This document shows, in pieces, positions 9,511-18,623 of a stretch of 21,459 nucleotides of DNA (positions are counted from its first letter, which is position 1; the number at the start of each line of letters is the position of its first letter). The position numbers were made by a program, and so were the translations under genes. The notes below the pieces were generated by a model, which was given only the letters and a program-made list of their open reading frames with translations, was not told where the DNA came from and searched no databases. The DNA lies in the NCBI GenBank assembly GCA_905250885.1, contig CAJNOQ010003093.1, forward strand, positions 1 through 21,459, given 5' to 3'. The stretch comes from Didymodactylos carnosus (taxonomy: Eukaryota; Rotifera; Eurotatoria; Philodinida; Philodinidae).

Positions 9511-10428
9511 CTATAAGAAAAATTTTAGAGGTTAAGAATGGATGAGAAAGAGAAAGGTCTTTTAGGTTATGAAACCCCCAAATGTTCAGAGTCTGAAAAG
9601 GATCAGTTTGTGCAGTCATATTGATTTTGCTTCTAAATTAAATAATATAACAACTATGTAAATAGTTGTTAAGATAATATAATATAGAACTTTTGGAAAC
9701 AATAAGTAAACAAAACAGTAAACAAAATCGTTTTAACACGAGTTTATATCTCTGAATCTAGTGTCTCCCTTTTGAAGATATGAACACGCGGTTTATCGCG
9801 TTTTAAAGAATCCACTATATAAATAAAAACCCTAAGTTCTTATCGCTGACGATGACGATGGATTCGACCACCTTTTTAAATAAGAGGGTTAGGAACCTGG
9901 AAATTCCAGAGACTCTACTTTAGGCTGTCTTGAGTCTTTTGAGATATCTAGACTTAAACCAGAACTCCAATTCTCTTAGATAGGTTAAAGTCACCTTTCC
10001 GAAGACTCTCCCACTTTGAGCTTACTTTCAGCTTTAAAAAGAAAGAAAAAGCAACTTACCTGTCTAAATTTGGCTGATATTTTCATGAAAATAATACTTA
10101 ATAATATAATAGATGAATAATAGATAAATAAATAAATAACGATGAATTAGAATTCGTTAAAATGCGATTTCATATCTTTAAAACGCATATCTTAAAGGCA
10201 TGACTTTAGCTTATTTTGAGAGATTTAAGTTTATCCCTCTAACTTAGATATTTCAAAAGACGCAGGATAGCCGAAATTATAACCCCAGAAAACTTCATGT
10301 CTCTAGGCCTCTTATCCAAAACGCTAAACAAATCCACCATGAGCTTCCGATTTCCGCTAATGAGTCGATGATTCGAAAATTCAGAATCAAAATTCATTTA
10401 TAAAGTCAGAAATGAATTCAGCTGCAAT
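9511..10428. other. Intergenic DNA without a recognisable gene
   Basis: The region is AT-rich, stop-rich sequence. A loose inverted similarity exists between about 9769-9812 and 10152-10186 (words around AAGATATGAA and GCGTTTTAAA), too diverged to delimit an element. Confidence 0.45.
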
Positions 10429-11146
10429 TTATGATAAAACAGAAACTTTTATTATAAAAGCCCTGCCATTAACAAATGTCAGTAAATGTCCTGCATAACC
10501 CGTTATCGATTGTACCCCATTCAACTTTTGCATTCCAAGACATACGTGTTCTTGCAAGATTCTCACACATATAGGATGCCTGAATCGTTGATTCACTCCA
10601 ATTTGTAAGCATTCTACTACAAAATTAATAAAATTTGTATCTGCTGAATATATACCAAACCAAGCATTCAGACAACTAATTTCATTTGAAAGATAGAGAA
10701 CATCCACTTGAAGATCAGTACATTATGTTGTTAAATAATAGAAATTATCCGCGGATGAACATGTAACATTTTTAACATCAACTATTTGTGATCGTGAAAA
10801 TGCACGCGAGTAGGCAAAGTGTAACACGTAGTTGTTCGGCCACTAGTTGTGCACTTGGTTGTCGTTGACAGTGGTGATGTAGAGGAAGTTGCTATAAAAG
10901 GTAAGAAAAAAGATTCAGTGGCAGGTTACTCTCGTCCTTTAGTGTGCCAATTAGGTACTTGAAAAACTCAAAACTCACACTGTTTTGGTGGACAAATTTC
11001 TGTTGCATGAATGGTAACTAATAACATATTAATCCGTCACATCGGGTATTATTTAAACATATTGTTCCATCAATTGCACATGTATAATCATTCCCGCCGC
11101 ATGGCATCAATGTCGTACATGATACAACAACAATTGTACGAAAACA
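10429..11146 (-). pseudogene. Decayed gene for a Cys- and Thr-rich secreted-type protein
   Basis: Reading the minus strand, the first part encodes CGGNDYTCAIDGTICLNN then TRCDG, a Cys spacing that recalls LDL-receptor class A or other small disulfide domains. After a frame change the sequence continues TIHATEICPPKQ and reaches a CAGT|GTGAGT donor. An 87-bp intron (10892-10978) leads to a mucin-like linker, STSSTSPLSTTTKC then TTSGRTTTC. A second frame change leads to VKNVTCSSADNFYYLTT, a TAA stop at 10723-10725, and then in the same frame CTDLQVDVLYLSNEISC and about 75 further residues to a stop at 10429. Three lesions (two frameshifts, one in-frame stop) with frame-consistent sequence on both sides show a broken gene, not chance ORFs. 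Function is unknown. The design (Cys domain, Thr/Ser linker, second Cys region) suggests an extracellular protein. Confidence 0.5.
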
Positions 11147-11414
11147 TTATTAGAAAAATTTAGAAAAAGAATATCATATTATGCGGTACTGTTAAATACC
11201 TTTCTTAGTTTGAAAGAATCTCTTTAGTTCTTTTTCACTCGCGATCGACTGTCGTTTTTGTTCACTATATCGAAAATTTTCAATAAAAGAGAATAATACT
11301 TTTTACTTCTTTACACTTTTTGATCGAAAAGGGATTATTTCTACTGATTATTTCTTTTTTGTTCCATATTCAAGATCTTTCGTTCTTTTTTTGTCACTTA
11401 ATACCCACTCTAAT
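11147..11414. other. Intergenic spacer, nothing recognised
   Basis: This is AT-rich spacer between the decayed gene and the foldback element. No open frame, repeat or RNA-like structure was seen. Confidence 0.4.
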
Positions 11415-12339
11415 ATTATTATACGCTGCAAAAGAAATGGAAAAAATGTCGAGCATTATTTGGGCATGTTCCTGATGCGCTGATGATTTAATTGTTTTTC
11501 TGTTCGAAAGAGCAAAGTCTGAACTTCAGAGAACATAGAAAACAAAATTTTTTGTAATTGAGTTTGAGGAGGAGAAAAAATATAAATATCAAACGTCACC
11601 TAAAATGCTCTTGTAAAGCATTTTTTTCTGTAATTTTTCACTGCAAACTGAGGAGAAAACCCTTTTTGAAAACTAAATAGATGAGAATGTCGTTTGCGCA
11701 AAACTGTATTGATTCATCTACTGTAGAGAAGTTCTCATTAACTCCTTAATAGTAAAAAAAACGTATTACAAAAGCAGATTTGGTAGAAAACTGTACTATT
11801 CATGAAAGAGGCACGACATTTAGGACTCAAGATGTGTCAGCAAAAATTAAAACTAATGTGACCTTGCAGGAAACTGAATGCTGCTTCAGAAAATGTGTTT
11901 TAGCAAAAGGATAAAGTTCATTTAGTATATGAAAATTATTAAATCAGCTCTTTTTCTAAAAGCAAATGACAAACTCACGAATTTTTAATTGAAAAGTAGA
12001 TCGAAAGATAATTTATCATATCCGATTCGGAAGAGTAATAAAAATACTTCTGGTTTCTATAATTATATAATTTCAAACTTACTCGGCTATAGTGAAAAAA
12101 TACTTTTGATGAGAGGGATATATTTCAAGAGAGTGAAAGTTGCCAGAGTTTTTTGGGTGACGTTTCGTATTTAGATTTCTTCCTACTGAAACTCTATTAC
12201 AAAAAATTTTGTTTTCTATGTTCTCTGAAGTTCAGACTTTGCTCTTTCTAACGGAAAAACAATTAAATTTTCAGCCCATCAGGAACATGCACAAATAATG
12301 GTCGACATTTTTTCCACTTCTTTTGCATCGTATAATAAA
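11415..12339. mobile_element. 0.9-kb foldback element with ~200-bp inverted arms
   Basis: The left arm, 11415-11612, matches the reverse complement of the right arm, 12142-12339. A long exact block (AGAGCAAAGTCTGAACTTC and the following 30 bp) stands in a more diverged background, so the arms fit an old insertion. The 530-bp middle has no open frame longer than about 60 codons and no recognisable transposase, so the element would be non-autonomous. Target-site duplications could not be defined. The central part may be degraded coding sequence, but I see no motif. Confidence 0.75.
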
Positions 12340-12953
12340 GATGTTGTGCTGTAAACGACATGTGCGTGCGATAGCTTGCTTCCATGTCCTCTTCTCACTC
12401 TGCTTTTTGACAGACTATATTTATATATGGCAATTTATTTGTTTTTCAGTTGCTTTTTCAGGACGTTAGAAATCAATTCCTTCAAAAATACCGTAATACT
12501 CCAGTGCAGTTTAAATATAATTTGCAGATTTAAAACTGGAAAAGTGAAGTATACAGCATCTTGCCATATACTATAGAATAATTAGTGCTGTTCAGCTATT
12601 ATTGTTCTATTATTTTCTTTCTATAATAACAGTATATAGGTCAAAGATTATTGATTATACTTCGCTTTACTGAAATGAACATGAACTACGATCAAATCAA
12701 GGGATATTCGTGCATCAGTTACGAGAACCCACGACGTGGTCGAATATTAGCGTATCTTTCATGGTCTCATTAGATAAACCGCTCAGAGCAATCCATAAAT
12801 GCAAATTTTCAGATCATAGGATCTACAAACAAGTGAGTTATAGACTTTTTACAAAAAGACCCATAATAAAATCAAAAACATAGACTTTGGTTGTATTTTG
12901 GTTCTTCTGTTCGATTCTGTACTTTAAGATTCTTCAACAAGCAGTGAAAAGCC
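12340..12953. other. Intergenic DNA without a recognisable gene
   Basis: A 66-codon open frame ending at 12576 is hydrophobic and low in complexity, with no motif or splice context. No other structure was seen. Confidence 0.4.
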
Positions 12954-13051
12954 ATATCCCAGTCGGGATATATATTCCGATCGAGCTATATATTCCAATT
13001 GGGATATAAAAATGTATCCTGATCGGGATATTATAGCCTAATCGGGATATA
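12954..13051. repeat. Tandem array of degenerate palindromes (ATATCCCGATCGGGATAT type)
   Basis: Five successive units of about 18-22 bp each read as a variant of ATAT-CC-GATC-GG-ATAT: ATATCCCAGTCGGGATAT, ATATTCCGATCGAGCTAT, ATATTCCAATTGGGATAT, GTATCCTGATCGGGATAT and ATAGCCTAATCGGGATAT. Each unit is a near-palindrome on its own. More copies follow at 13399-13416, 13609-13628 and about 13645-13667. Such a layout could be a satellite seed, a cluster of dimeric protein-binding sites, or foldback-element debris. Confidence 0.8.
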
Positions 13052-13239
13052 GTTTCCTTACATTAGGGCCATAGTTTAAAACCGCCCAAAATTAATTAAT
13101 GTGACACTTGTAGCGCAAAGATGATGTAGAACACAACATATTCAGCCGCCAGAACTTGAATGATGAAAATGCTTCGGTATTTTTAAAACTTTAAACTTTT
13201 GAACGCAATTTACGCATTCGAAAATCTTTTTTGTAAACA

Positions 13240-13281
13240 CACCGTGGTTCGTCGTCGCTGAGCGGGCGACGAATCACGGTG
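13240..13281. repeat. GC-rich hairpin
   Basis: CACCGTG-g-TTCGTCG at 13240-13254 pairs with CGACGAA-t-CACGGTG at 13267-13281, with one mismatch in 15 bp and a 12-nt loop. It is clearly richer in G+C than its surroundings. It sits between the palindrome array and the isolated palindrome copies, so it may be the inner tip of a larger element or a structured RNA. No gene end is adjacent. Confidence 0.7.
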
Positions 13282-13608
13282 GACGAGTGTGACTTTAACT
13301 GAATATTTCACTGGATGTAGCTATCTTATGTATGCTCAGAGTAAGAGTATCAAGATATTTCGAGAAAGTGTTAAAAATAGCTAGTAAAAAAAGTAAAATA
13401 TTCTGATCGGGATATAGAATATACACCTCGAGAATTATTTAAAAAAAGGTTGCTGATCGGAAAAAGACTTGGGTGCAAGGAAAAGAGAATCTGATGCAGT
13501 TTTTTACGCCCTTTTCGGCGATATGGTCAAAATTTTCCGCGAACATCATCATTTTCCCGCTGATGAATTTTATTTAAAAAGAAACTATTGGACTATAAGT
13601 TTTTTGAC

Positions 13609-13628
13609 TATATCCCGATCGGGATATA
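13609..13628. repeat. Perfect 20-bp palindrome
   Basis: TATATCCCGATCGGGATATA is identical to its reverse complement and is the cleanest copy of the unit repeated at 12954-13051. A diverged relative (ATATCTCGATCGAGATTTA) follows within 40 bp. Confidence 0.9.
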
Positions 13629-13954
13629 TTTTGATTCAAAATGGGATATATATCTCGATCGAGATTTAGAGCATGAGACTCTACTGACAAGTGAATTTTG
13701 CCGAAAGCGTTAAAAGTGCATCAGAGCATTATTTCAAATCGAGAGTTTATTTCATTCATTACTTAGTCAAAAGTAATTATCTTCTTCCTCTCAATCAAGT
13801 GATGCTGGTCTGATACAGTATTCAAAGTCTACTAATAAATGCTCGTGTTTTATTGTATCCTCAACGAAGAGCATGATCTAAGAAAAAACTTGGTCTAACT
13901 GGAAGTGTGGCTAGCTAACAATAAGAGCATTTTTATATAGAATCGAGTAGTCAT

Positions 13955-13960
13955 TTTATT
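13955..13960 (-). terminator. Poly(A) signal for the neprilysin-like gene
   Basis: AATAAA on the minus strand lies 34 bp after the TAG stop at 13995-13997, a normal position for 3'-end processing. It implies a very short 3' UTR. Confidence 0.65.
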
Positions 13961-13994
13961 TTTGTTCGTTTATATCAGTAAACATGACCACACA

Positions 13995-16900
13995 CTACCA
14001 GACGCTACATTTGTTTACTCGACTATTTCCTTGACCCGGTTTGCAGGAAAACACGCGATCGAATTCGTCAAAGTTCGACAATGGACCAAGAACTCTAAAA
14101 ACAGACACGCAAATGCTGTAATCATTTTCCGATATAAAAGTGAATAAAAGTACCTAAACTGTGGGAGAGAGTGAACATCGTGTAAAACCTTATTCAAGGC
14201 AATTGCGTCGGTCATTTTGGCACACCATCCATGAGCATAGCCGATAAAGAACATTTGTTCAGCTGAATATTTCCTTAGACCCGGCAATCTCTTGTCCACA
14301 TTTTGATTGGCTTTTGCCCAGTTTTGATAAGCCTACAATGAAGACATACATTGTTACGATCTAGAGCCAATAGGTGAATAAAAATAGATTTCTGTGCGGC
14401 AGCAGTCCTTTATTTAATAATTTAAATTTATCCTGACGGTTCGACGTAAAATATAGACTATTTTCAATGAGAAACTAGACAAATTTTCATGTTTACTTTT
14501 GAAAATGATTCAATGAAGTGTCGAAATGTCAAGATAAATTTAAATTATTAAATAAATGACTGCCGCTGTACACAAATCTATTTTGAAGACATATATCGTA
14601 ATTGATGCACTGGAAAAGTACTCGATGGCCAGTTATGTCTACAGAAGCGAACAGATTTCACTAGTAATACGATACTGGACCAGTACTTACAGGTATGCAT
14701 TTGCAGTTAGCATTAGTCATTCCAGTACATGGTCTGTGATTTTTTCAGTACTCTGCAGTACTAAAGGTACTGATGCAGTCTGGTATCGAGTAAATTACTA
14801 GGCAAGTTCTGTCTTTTGTACTTGCTGAATACTGGTGATCCAATACAGCGACTAGAGCATCTTTCGTTGAGACGTTGATGGACAAAGATGCATTTCTAAA
14901 GAATAATTACCCGATGAACTTACGTGAAAGGAGCTTTTGATTCCACCATTATCGGCAATATTTTCTCCTTGTGTTTGGTCGCCATTTAACTAAAAACAAT
15001 CAATAGACATGATTGAGACAAGCAACTAGAAAAAAGAGACCTTCTTGTTGATCTGAGCCACTGTATAGTTGCTGTACTGTTCGATAATACACTGTTTTTT
15101 TTCGTTAAACTTGTTGATTGTGTCATTCGACCACCAAGGACTTCTGTTTCCGTCTTGATTATATTGACGACCGTCGTCATCAAATCCATGTGTAATCTCA
15201 TGTCCGATGACCATTCCAATACCTGAACCACAGAGCAGTTTCTATCAGCGCTCAGAAAATCTTTTTGTACATGACAATTCGGATGAATACCTACCACCAT
15301 AGTTCAGATATCTAAAAGATTACAGTGATGACGCAGGTTTCAAAGCAAAAAGACGAAAATTTACTTGGGTGCATCTTTGTTAAAGTAAGGCATTTGTAGA
15401 ATGCCGGCTGGAAAAGCTGTAGAAAGAGAAAAGTTTGTCACGATGTTTAGTAAAGAATCAAACATTACAAATGGCATTTGTTGACGGTTCATAGAAGGCA
15501 TTTACAACAGTGGGAGCAAGACTGCCCCATGCTCGGTGATCGACGGGTTCGCGAAGGGTTCGGAAATCTTCTCTTGCTTTGACTTGTTGCATTATAAGAA
15601 CATTGTGAAGGTATGACATACCGAAGTTATACTAAGACGATAGAGGCTCGATTTACAGAAGGAAATCTTCACTGTCAAATGATGTTCTCACCTCGGCATA
15701 CATATTCTCGAGTATTGTGTTATTATCACTGGCTAAATAGGTGGGATAGCCGATATTCTCGTAAATTGCATCAGCCTATGTGAAACACAATACATTGATC
15801 CAGGGTCTTCTATTTTCTTCGTTCTCTTACTTTTTTAACAGCCGCGCTTCTCGAATCATCATCCATCCAAGGAGCATCCTGAAGCATTTTTTTCATTGCA
15901 CTTCGAATATTGCCAATCATTTCGACTGACTAAAAACAAATTATTGATCATGCAAGGGAGAAACAGAAATAAAATTCATTGAAAAACCTGATTGCGAGCA
16001 TTTTCATCGAAATACTGTTTAATATAGAGTTTTGAAACAGCAAAACCCATATTGTCATTGACATATTCGGCACATGTGGTTGAGCGTGATGGTTCAGCGC
16101 TGGTGCCTTGAAATACTCGGTCGAATTGTTCTCTAGTGCTTCGAATTCGTCGTGGCATACTGCCGGCTTGATTCATCATAAAACGCCAGATCAGATAGTT
16201 TTGAATGACTCGTGGGTCTGTTTCGACGAAATATTCGATGATGGAAGAAATATTCACTAAATAGGCGATTTCGCTCACAGATACAATGTCAACATCAGCC
16301 AGAGTCACGTTGCCCAGACGATACGATTGACGAAGGTAAGTCGTAAAGTCAAACTATATTAATACTCGTTGAAGATCAATTGGAAAACAGAGAGAAAAAC
16401 TCACGCAGGCTTCCAGTTTAGTCGCAAGATCACCAACTGTAGTTCGAACAGTTTCATTGTCTCGCATTCGTTGATCTGTATTGGACCAATAATACTATAT
16501 TAAACAAATATTATAAAACAGCGAAAACACAAATGAATAAGTAAAATTACCGCAGAAATATTCTTTTCAAACGAGTATATACTATTGACATCTTCTTCAA
16601 TCTTTGATGTATCGTTTGTCAACAGTGTAGCCAAGTCTCGCATGAATTGACGGTAGGCTTTGGTTACTGCAGTTTCATTGGCGTAGTAGTCGCGTTCTTG
16701 TAAACCGAGGCTACCTTGTCCGATCTAGAACATTTATATATTTACTTTAACAGGAGTCGATCATTTTCTCTAATCGTTCAATTTGTATAACTGAACTGCT
16801 CAACAGTAGAGTGTCCTTTATTTTGTTGATTTTCTAGCAGTTCCTTACTTCAATATCATAGGCCGATGAATTTTGTTGGTTGGTGGCTGTATCTATTCTA

Positions 16901-17873
16901 TAGATGTTCTCATTATTGTACATGCGCAGTTTGAGTAAAAGATCTGTCAAATTAAAGTTGGAAGCATTCCACGAGGCACCTTGCAGAATGGGCCATCCAC
17001 CTAATTCCATGACTACTGAGAGAACTGGCTGAACGTCATCTGCCTCAATAATCGATTCGTTTATACATGAGTTGTATAAACTACGAGCATTCGTGATGGC
17101 CTTGGGCTCAGCAGTTCCATCGGGTGGTGGGGATGATAGGAGATCTGTAAAAAGAGAGCAGTGACTTTGGAGACCGGTAAGTAAATGAAAAAGCATACCG
17201 ATTATGTTTAAATCTAATTGTACATCCAGTATGCTGAACGTGTTTTGAACGCCGGCTAAAAAACATTTCAACATTTCTTCAACTTTGTTCCACCGTCCCA
17301 CTCGCTAGACTATATTTGTCAAAACGATGAGAACTTACTGTCTTCAGGTATTCGAGCATTCTTCAGCCATGTTCCACAAGCAAACTGATAAAAATCTTCG
17401 CATGGTTCTACCGATTCATCAATGGAATCGAGTAGATAATTGGCTACAAATAATCGAGTATTATGTATGATTGCTTAGAGGTTGATATATACCTGCTTTG
17501 ACGCAGTAGGGCGTCAAACACAAATCATCGTCAACTGAAATCAAGTCAAATTATTTGTTAGTTTCAGTCAAGGCACAAGTTAAAAGATAATACCTTCCGT
17601 TTTCTTTTTGCTCTTTTCAATGCCAAAGAGAACGGCCAAAGCGATTGTGGAAGCTAGGAGAATAACGAGGAGAATACCAAGAATAGTGATGGCTCGATGG
17701 GAAGTCTTTGAATGACGTTCAATTAATGGGTCACTGCAAATAAATAAAGTTAGCTTCGACGGAGATCTAACGTCAATCGTAAGACTACAGCCTTTGGCCT
17801 ATTATTTCATTTTTGAAAGTGGAGATTCATTTTTCTGAAAAGGCGATAATACTTACTTTATTCGATCGGACAT
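13995..17873 (-). CDS. Neprilysin-like M13 zinc metallopeptidase, complete, 18 exons, 742 aa
   Basis: Type II membrane endopeptidase of the neprilysin/ECE family, expected to cleave extracellular peptides. Exons (minus strand, first to last): 17857-17873, 17594-17733, 17493-17534, 17339-17443, 17199-17255, 16849-17144, 16551-16724, 16405-16494, 15988-16353, 15831-15929, 15692-15775, 15469-15631, 15365-15416, 15295-15311, 15041-15222, 14924-14989, 14154-14332, 13995-14094. They sum to 2229 nt in one frame. A short cytoplasmic tail ([15 protein letters not shown]) precedes a membrane segment at about residues 20-44, then [10 protein letters not shown] and [15 protein letters not shown] lies at 534-537, HEITH at 575-579 (zinc His575/His579, catalytic Glu576), ENIAD at 637-641 (zinc Glu637), and the family C-terminus is CSVW. 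Length is normal (700-770). All key residues are present and there is no lesion. Two exons are only 17 bp. Introns are 49-124 bp except one of 591 bp. Substrate cannot be inferred. Confidence 0.95.
14381..14584. mobile_element. MITE-like foldback inside intron 16 of the peptidase gene
   Basis: The left arm, 14381-14446, and the right arm, 14519-14584, are inverted copies around a 72-bp centre. They share TTTATTTAATAATTTAAATTTATC exactly (24 bp) within a 66-bp arm. An imperfect 12-bp direct repeat, GAAGACAT(A)CAT / GAAGACATATAT, occurs near 14340 and 14586 and could be unrelated to the insertion. The host intron is 591 bp against 49-124 bp for all others, so the insertion explains part of the excess. 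The rest (about 14600-14880) is rich in AGTACT-type words. Confidence 0.75.
14600..14850. repeat. Cluster of GTACT/AGTACT words in the long intron
   Basis: The word AGTAC or GTACT occurs about seven times in 250 bp, for example AAGTACTCG, CCAGTACTTAC, CAGTACTCTGCAGTACTAAA and GGTACTG. Spacing is irregular. It may be degenerate short palindromes belonging to the same insertion as the neighbouring foldback. Confidence 0.45.
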
Positions 17874-17930
17874 GCTTGAAATCGAATGTCAATTCAAGTC
17901 GATCTACAAAGAACTTCAACTGCTCAACTG

Positions 17931-17946
17931 TATTTAATATAAAAAA
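17931..17946 (-). promoter_or_regulatory. Candidate TATA element of the peptidase gene
   Basis: Read on the minus strand, TTTTTTATATTAAATA lies about 60-75 bp before the ATG at 17873. That leaves room for a start site near 17905-17920 and a short 5' UTR. It lies at the tip of the inverted-repeat element, so the gene would be using, or has had its promoter replaced by, element sequence. No experimental start site is available; the call rests on position and composition. Confidence 0.4.
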
Positions 17947-18606
17947 GCACCTTCGGCCTAGAGGCAGAGCACACACATATTGATAAAGTCAACTTTCTGT
18001 CTTCACACGCGCACAGCAGTAAAACTGCTTGTGCGATGATAAAATATAAAAAAGAGAATACCTTCATTGTCATCATCATCATGCAACTTCTACGAACGAT
18101 AAGATATCTTTGACTCATCACTATTCTCTCTTCACTCTGCTACCGTCAATATCAAATATTACTTTTAGATATTGTAGAAGTGAAAAAACGACAATAGAAG
18201 TGACGAATATTTTGCTTGCTTACATTTTTCAATCGATGTAGAAACTCACCATCGTCTGTGACGAACGCGAAGGAAACTTCAGTAGCGGCTACAAATTATA
18301 TCGCAATACAAGAACTTGTCGGAATAACTGAAAATGGTTGCAGAAAGACCAGTTACTGAGCTTCTACAATATCTCAGAATAATATTTGATATTGATGGTA
18401 GCAGAGTGAAGGGAGAATAGTAATGAGTCAAAGATATCTTATCATTCGTAGAAGTTGCATGATGATGGTGACAATGAAGGTATTCTCTTTTTTATATTTA
18501 ATCATCGCACAAGCTGTTTTACTGCTGTGCATATGTGACGACAGAAAGTTGACTTTATCATGTGCTGTGTGCTGTACCTCTAGGCCGAAGGTGCTTTTTT
18601 ATATTA
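17935..18606. mobile_element. 672-bp foldback element upstream of the peptidase gene
   Basis: The left arm (to 18180) and the right arm (from 18361) are about 246 bp each, roughly 90% identical as reverse complements, around a 180-bp centre. The tips read TAATATAAAAAAGCACCTTC on the left and its complement on the right. TATT flanks both ends (17931-17934 and 18607-18610), compatible with a 4-bp target-site duplication, although this is weak evidence in AT-rich DNA. Both arms carry a GATAAGATATCTTTGACTCA stretch with an AP-1-type TGACTCA. Both also keep an open frame of about 65 codons (see next entry). An inverted duplication of the gene's own promoter is the alternative explanation. Confidence 0.7.
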
Positions 18607-18623
18607 TATTTAAAACTTACTAA
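18423..18623 (+). CDS. Short ORF in the right arm with a paralogue in the left arm (17924-18121, minus)
   Basis: Each arm encodes MSQRYLI-(V/I)-RRSCMMM followed by MKVFSFLY and IIAQAVLLLC, then a short Cys-containing tail ending RPKVLFYI. This resembles a signal-anchored micro-peptide, and the frame survives paired small indels between the arms. However, the differences between copies are not concentrated at silent positions (for example GCG against ATA, GAA against GAC, TTT against TTA), so selection on a protein is not shown. A run of AATAAA-like words near 18757-18765 could end a transcript from the right copy. It may simply be an open stretch in the repeat. Confidence 0.2.
   Translation: MSQRYLIIRRSCMMMVTMKVFSFLYLIIAQAVLLLCICDDRKLTLSCAVCCTSRPKVLFYIIFKTY

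Noticed and set aside
9769..10186. A foldback element between the AAGATATGAA/GCGTTTTAAA words
   Set aside because: Similarity is limited to about 35 bp with many gaps; boundaries cannot be defined.
16834..17301. A single 155-codon minus-strand ORF
   Set aside because: It reads through two introns (17145-17198 and 17256-17338) of the peptidase gene; family residues continue only when these are removed.
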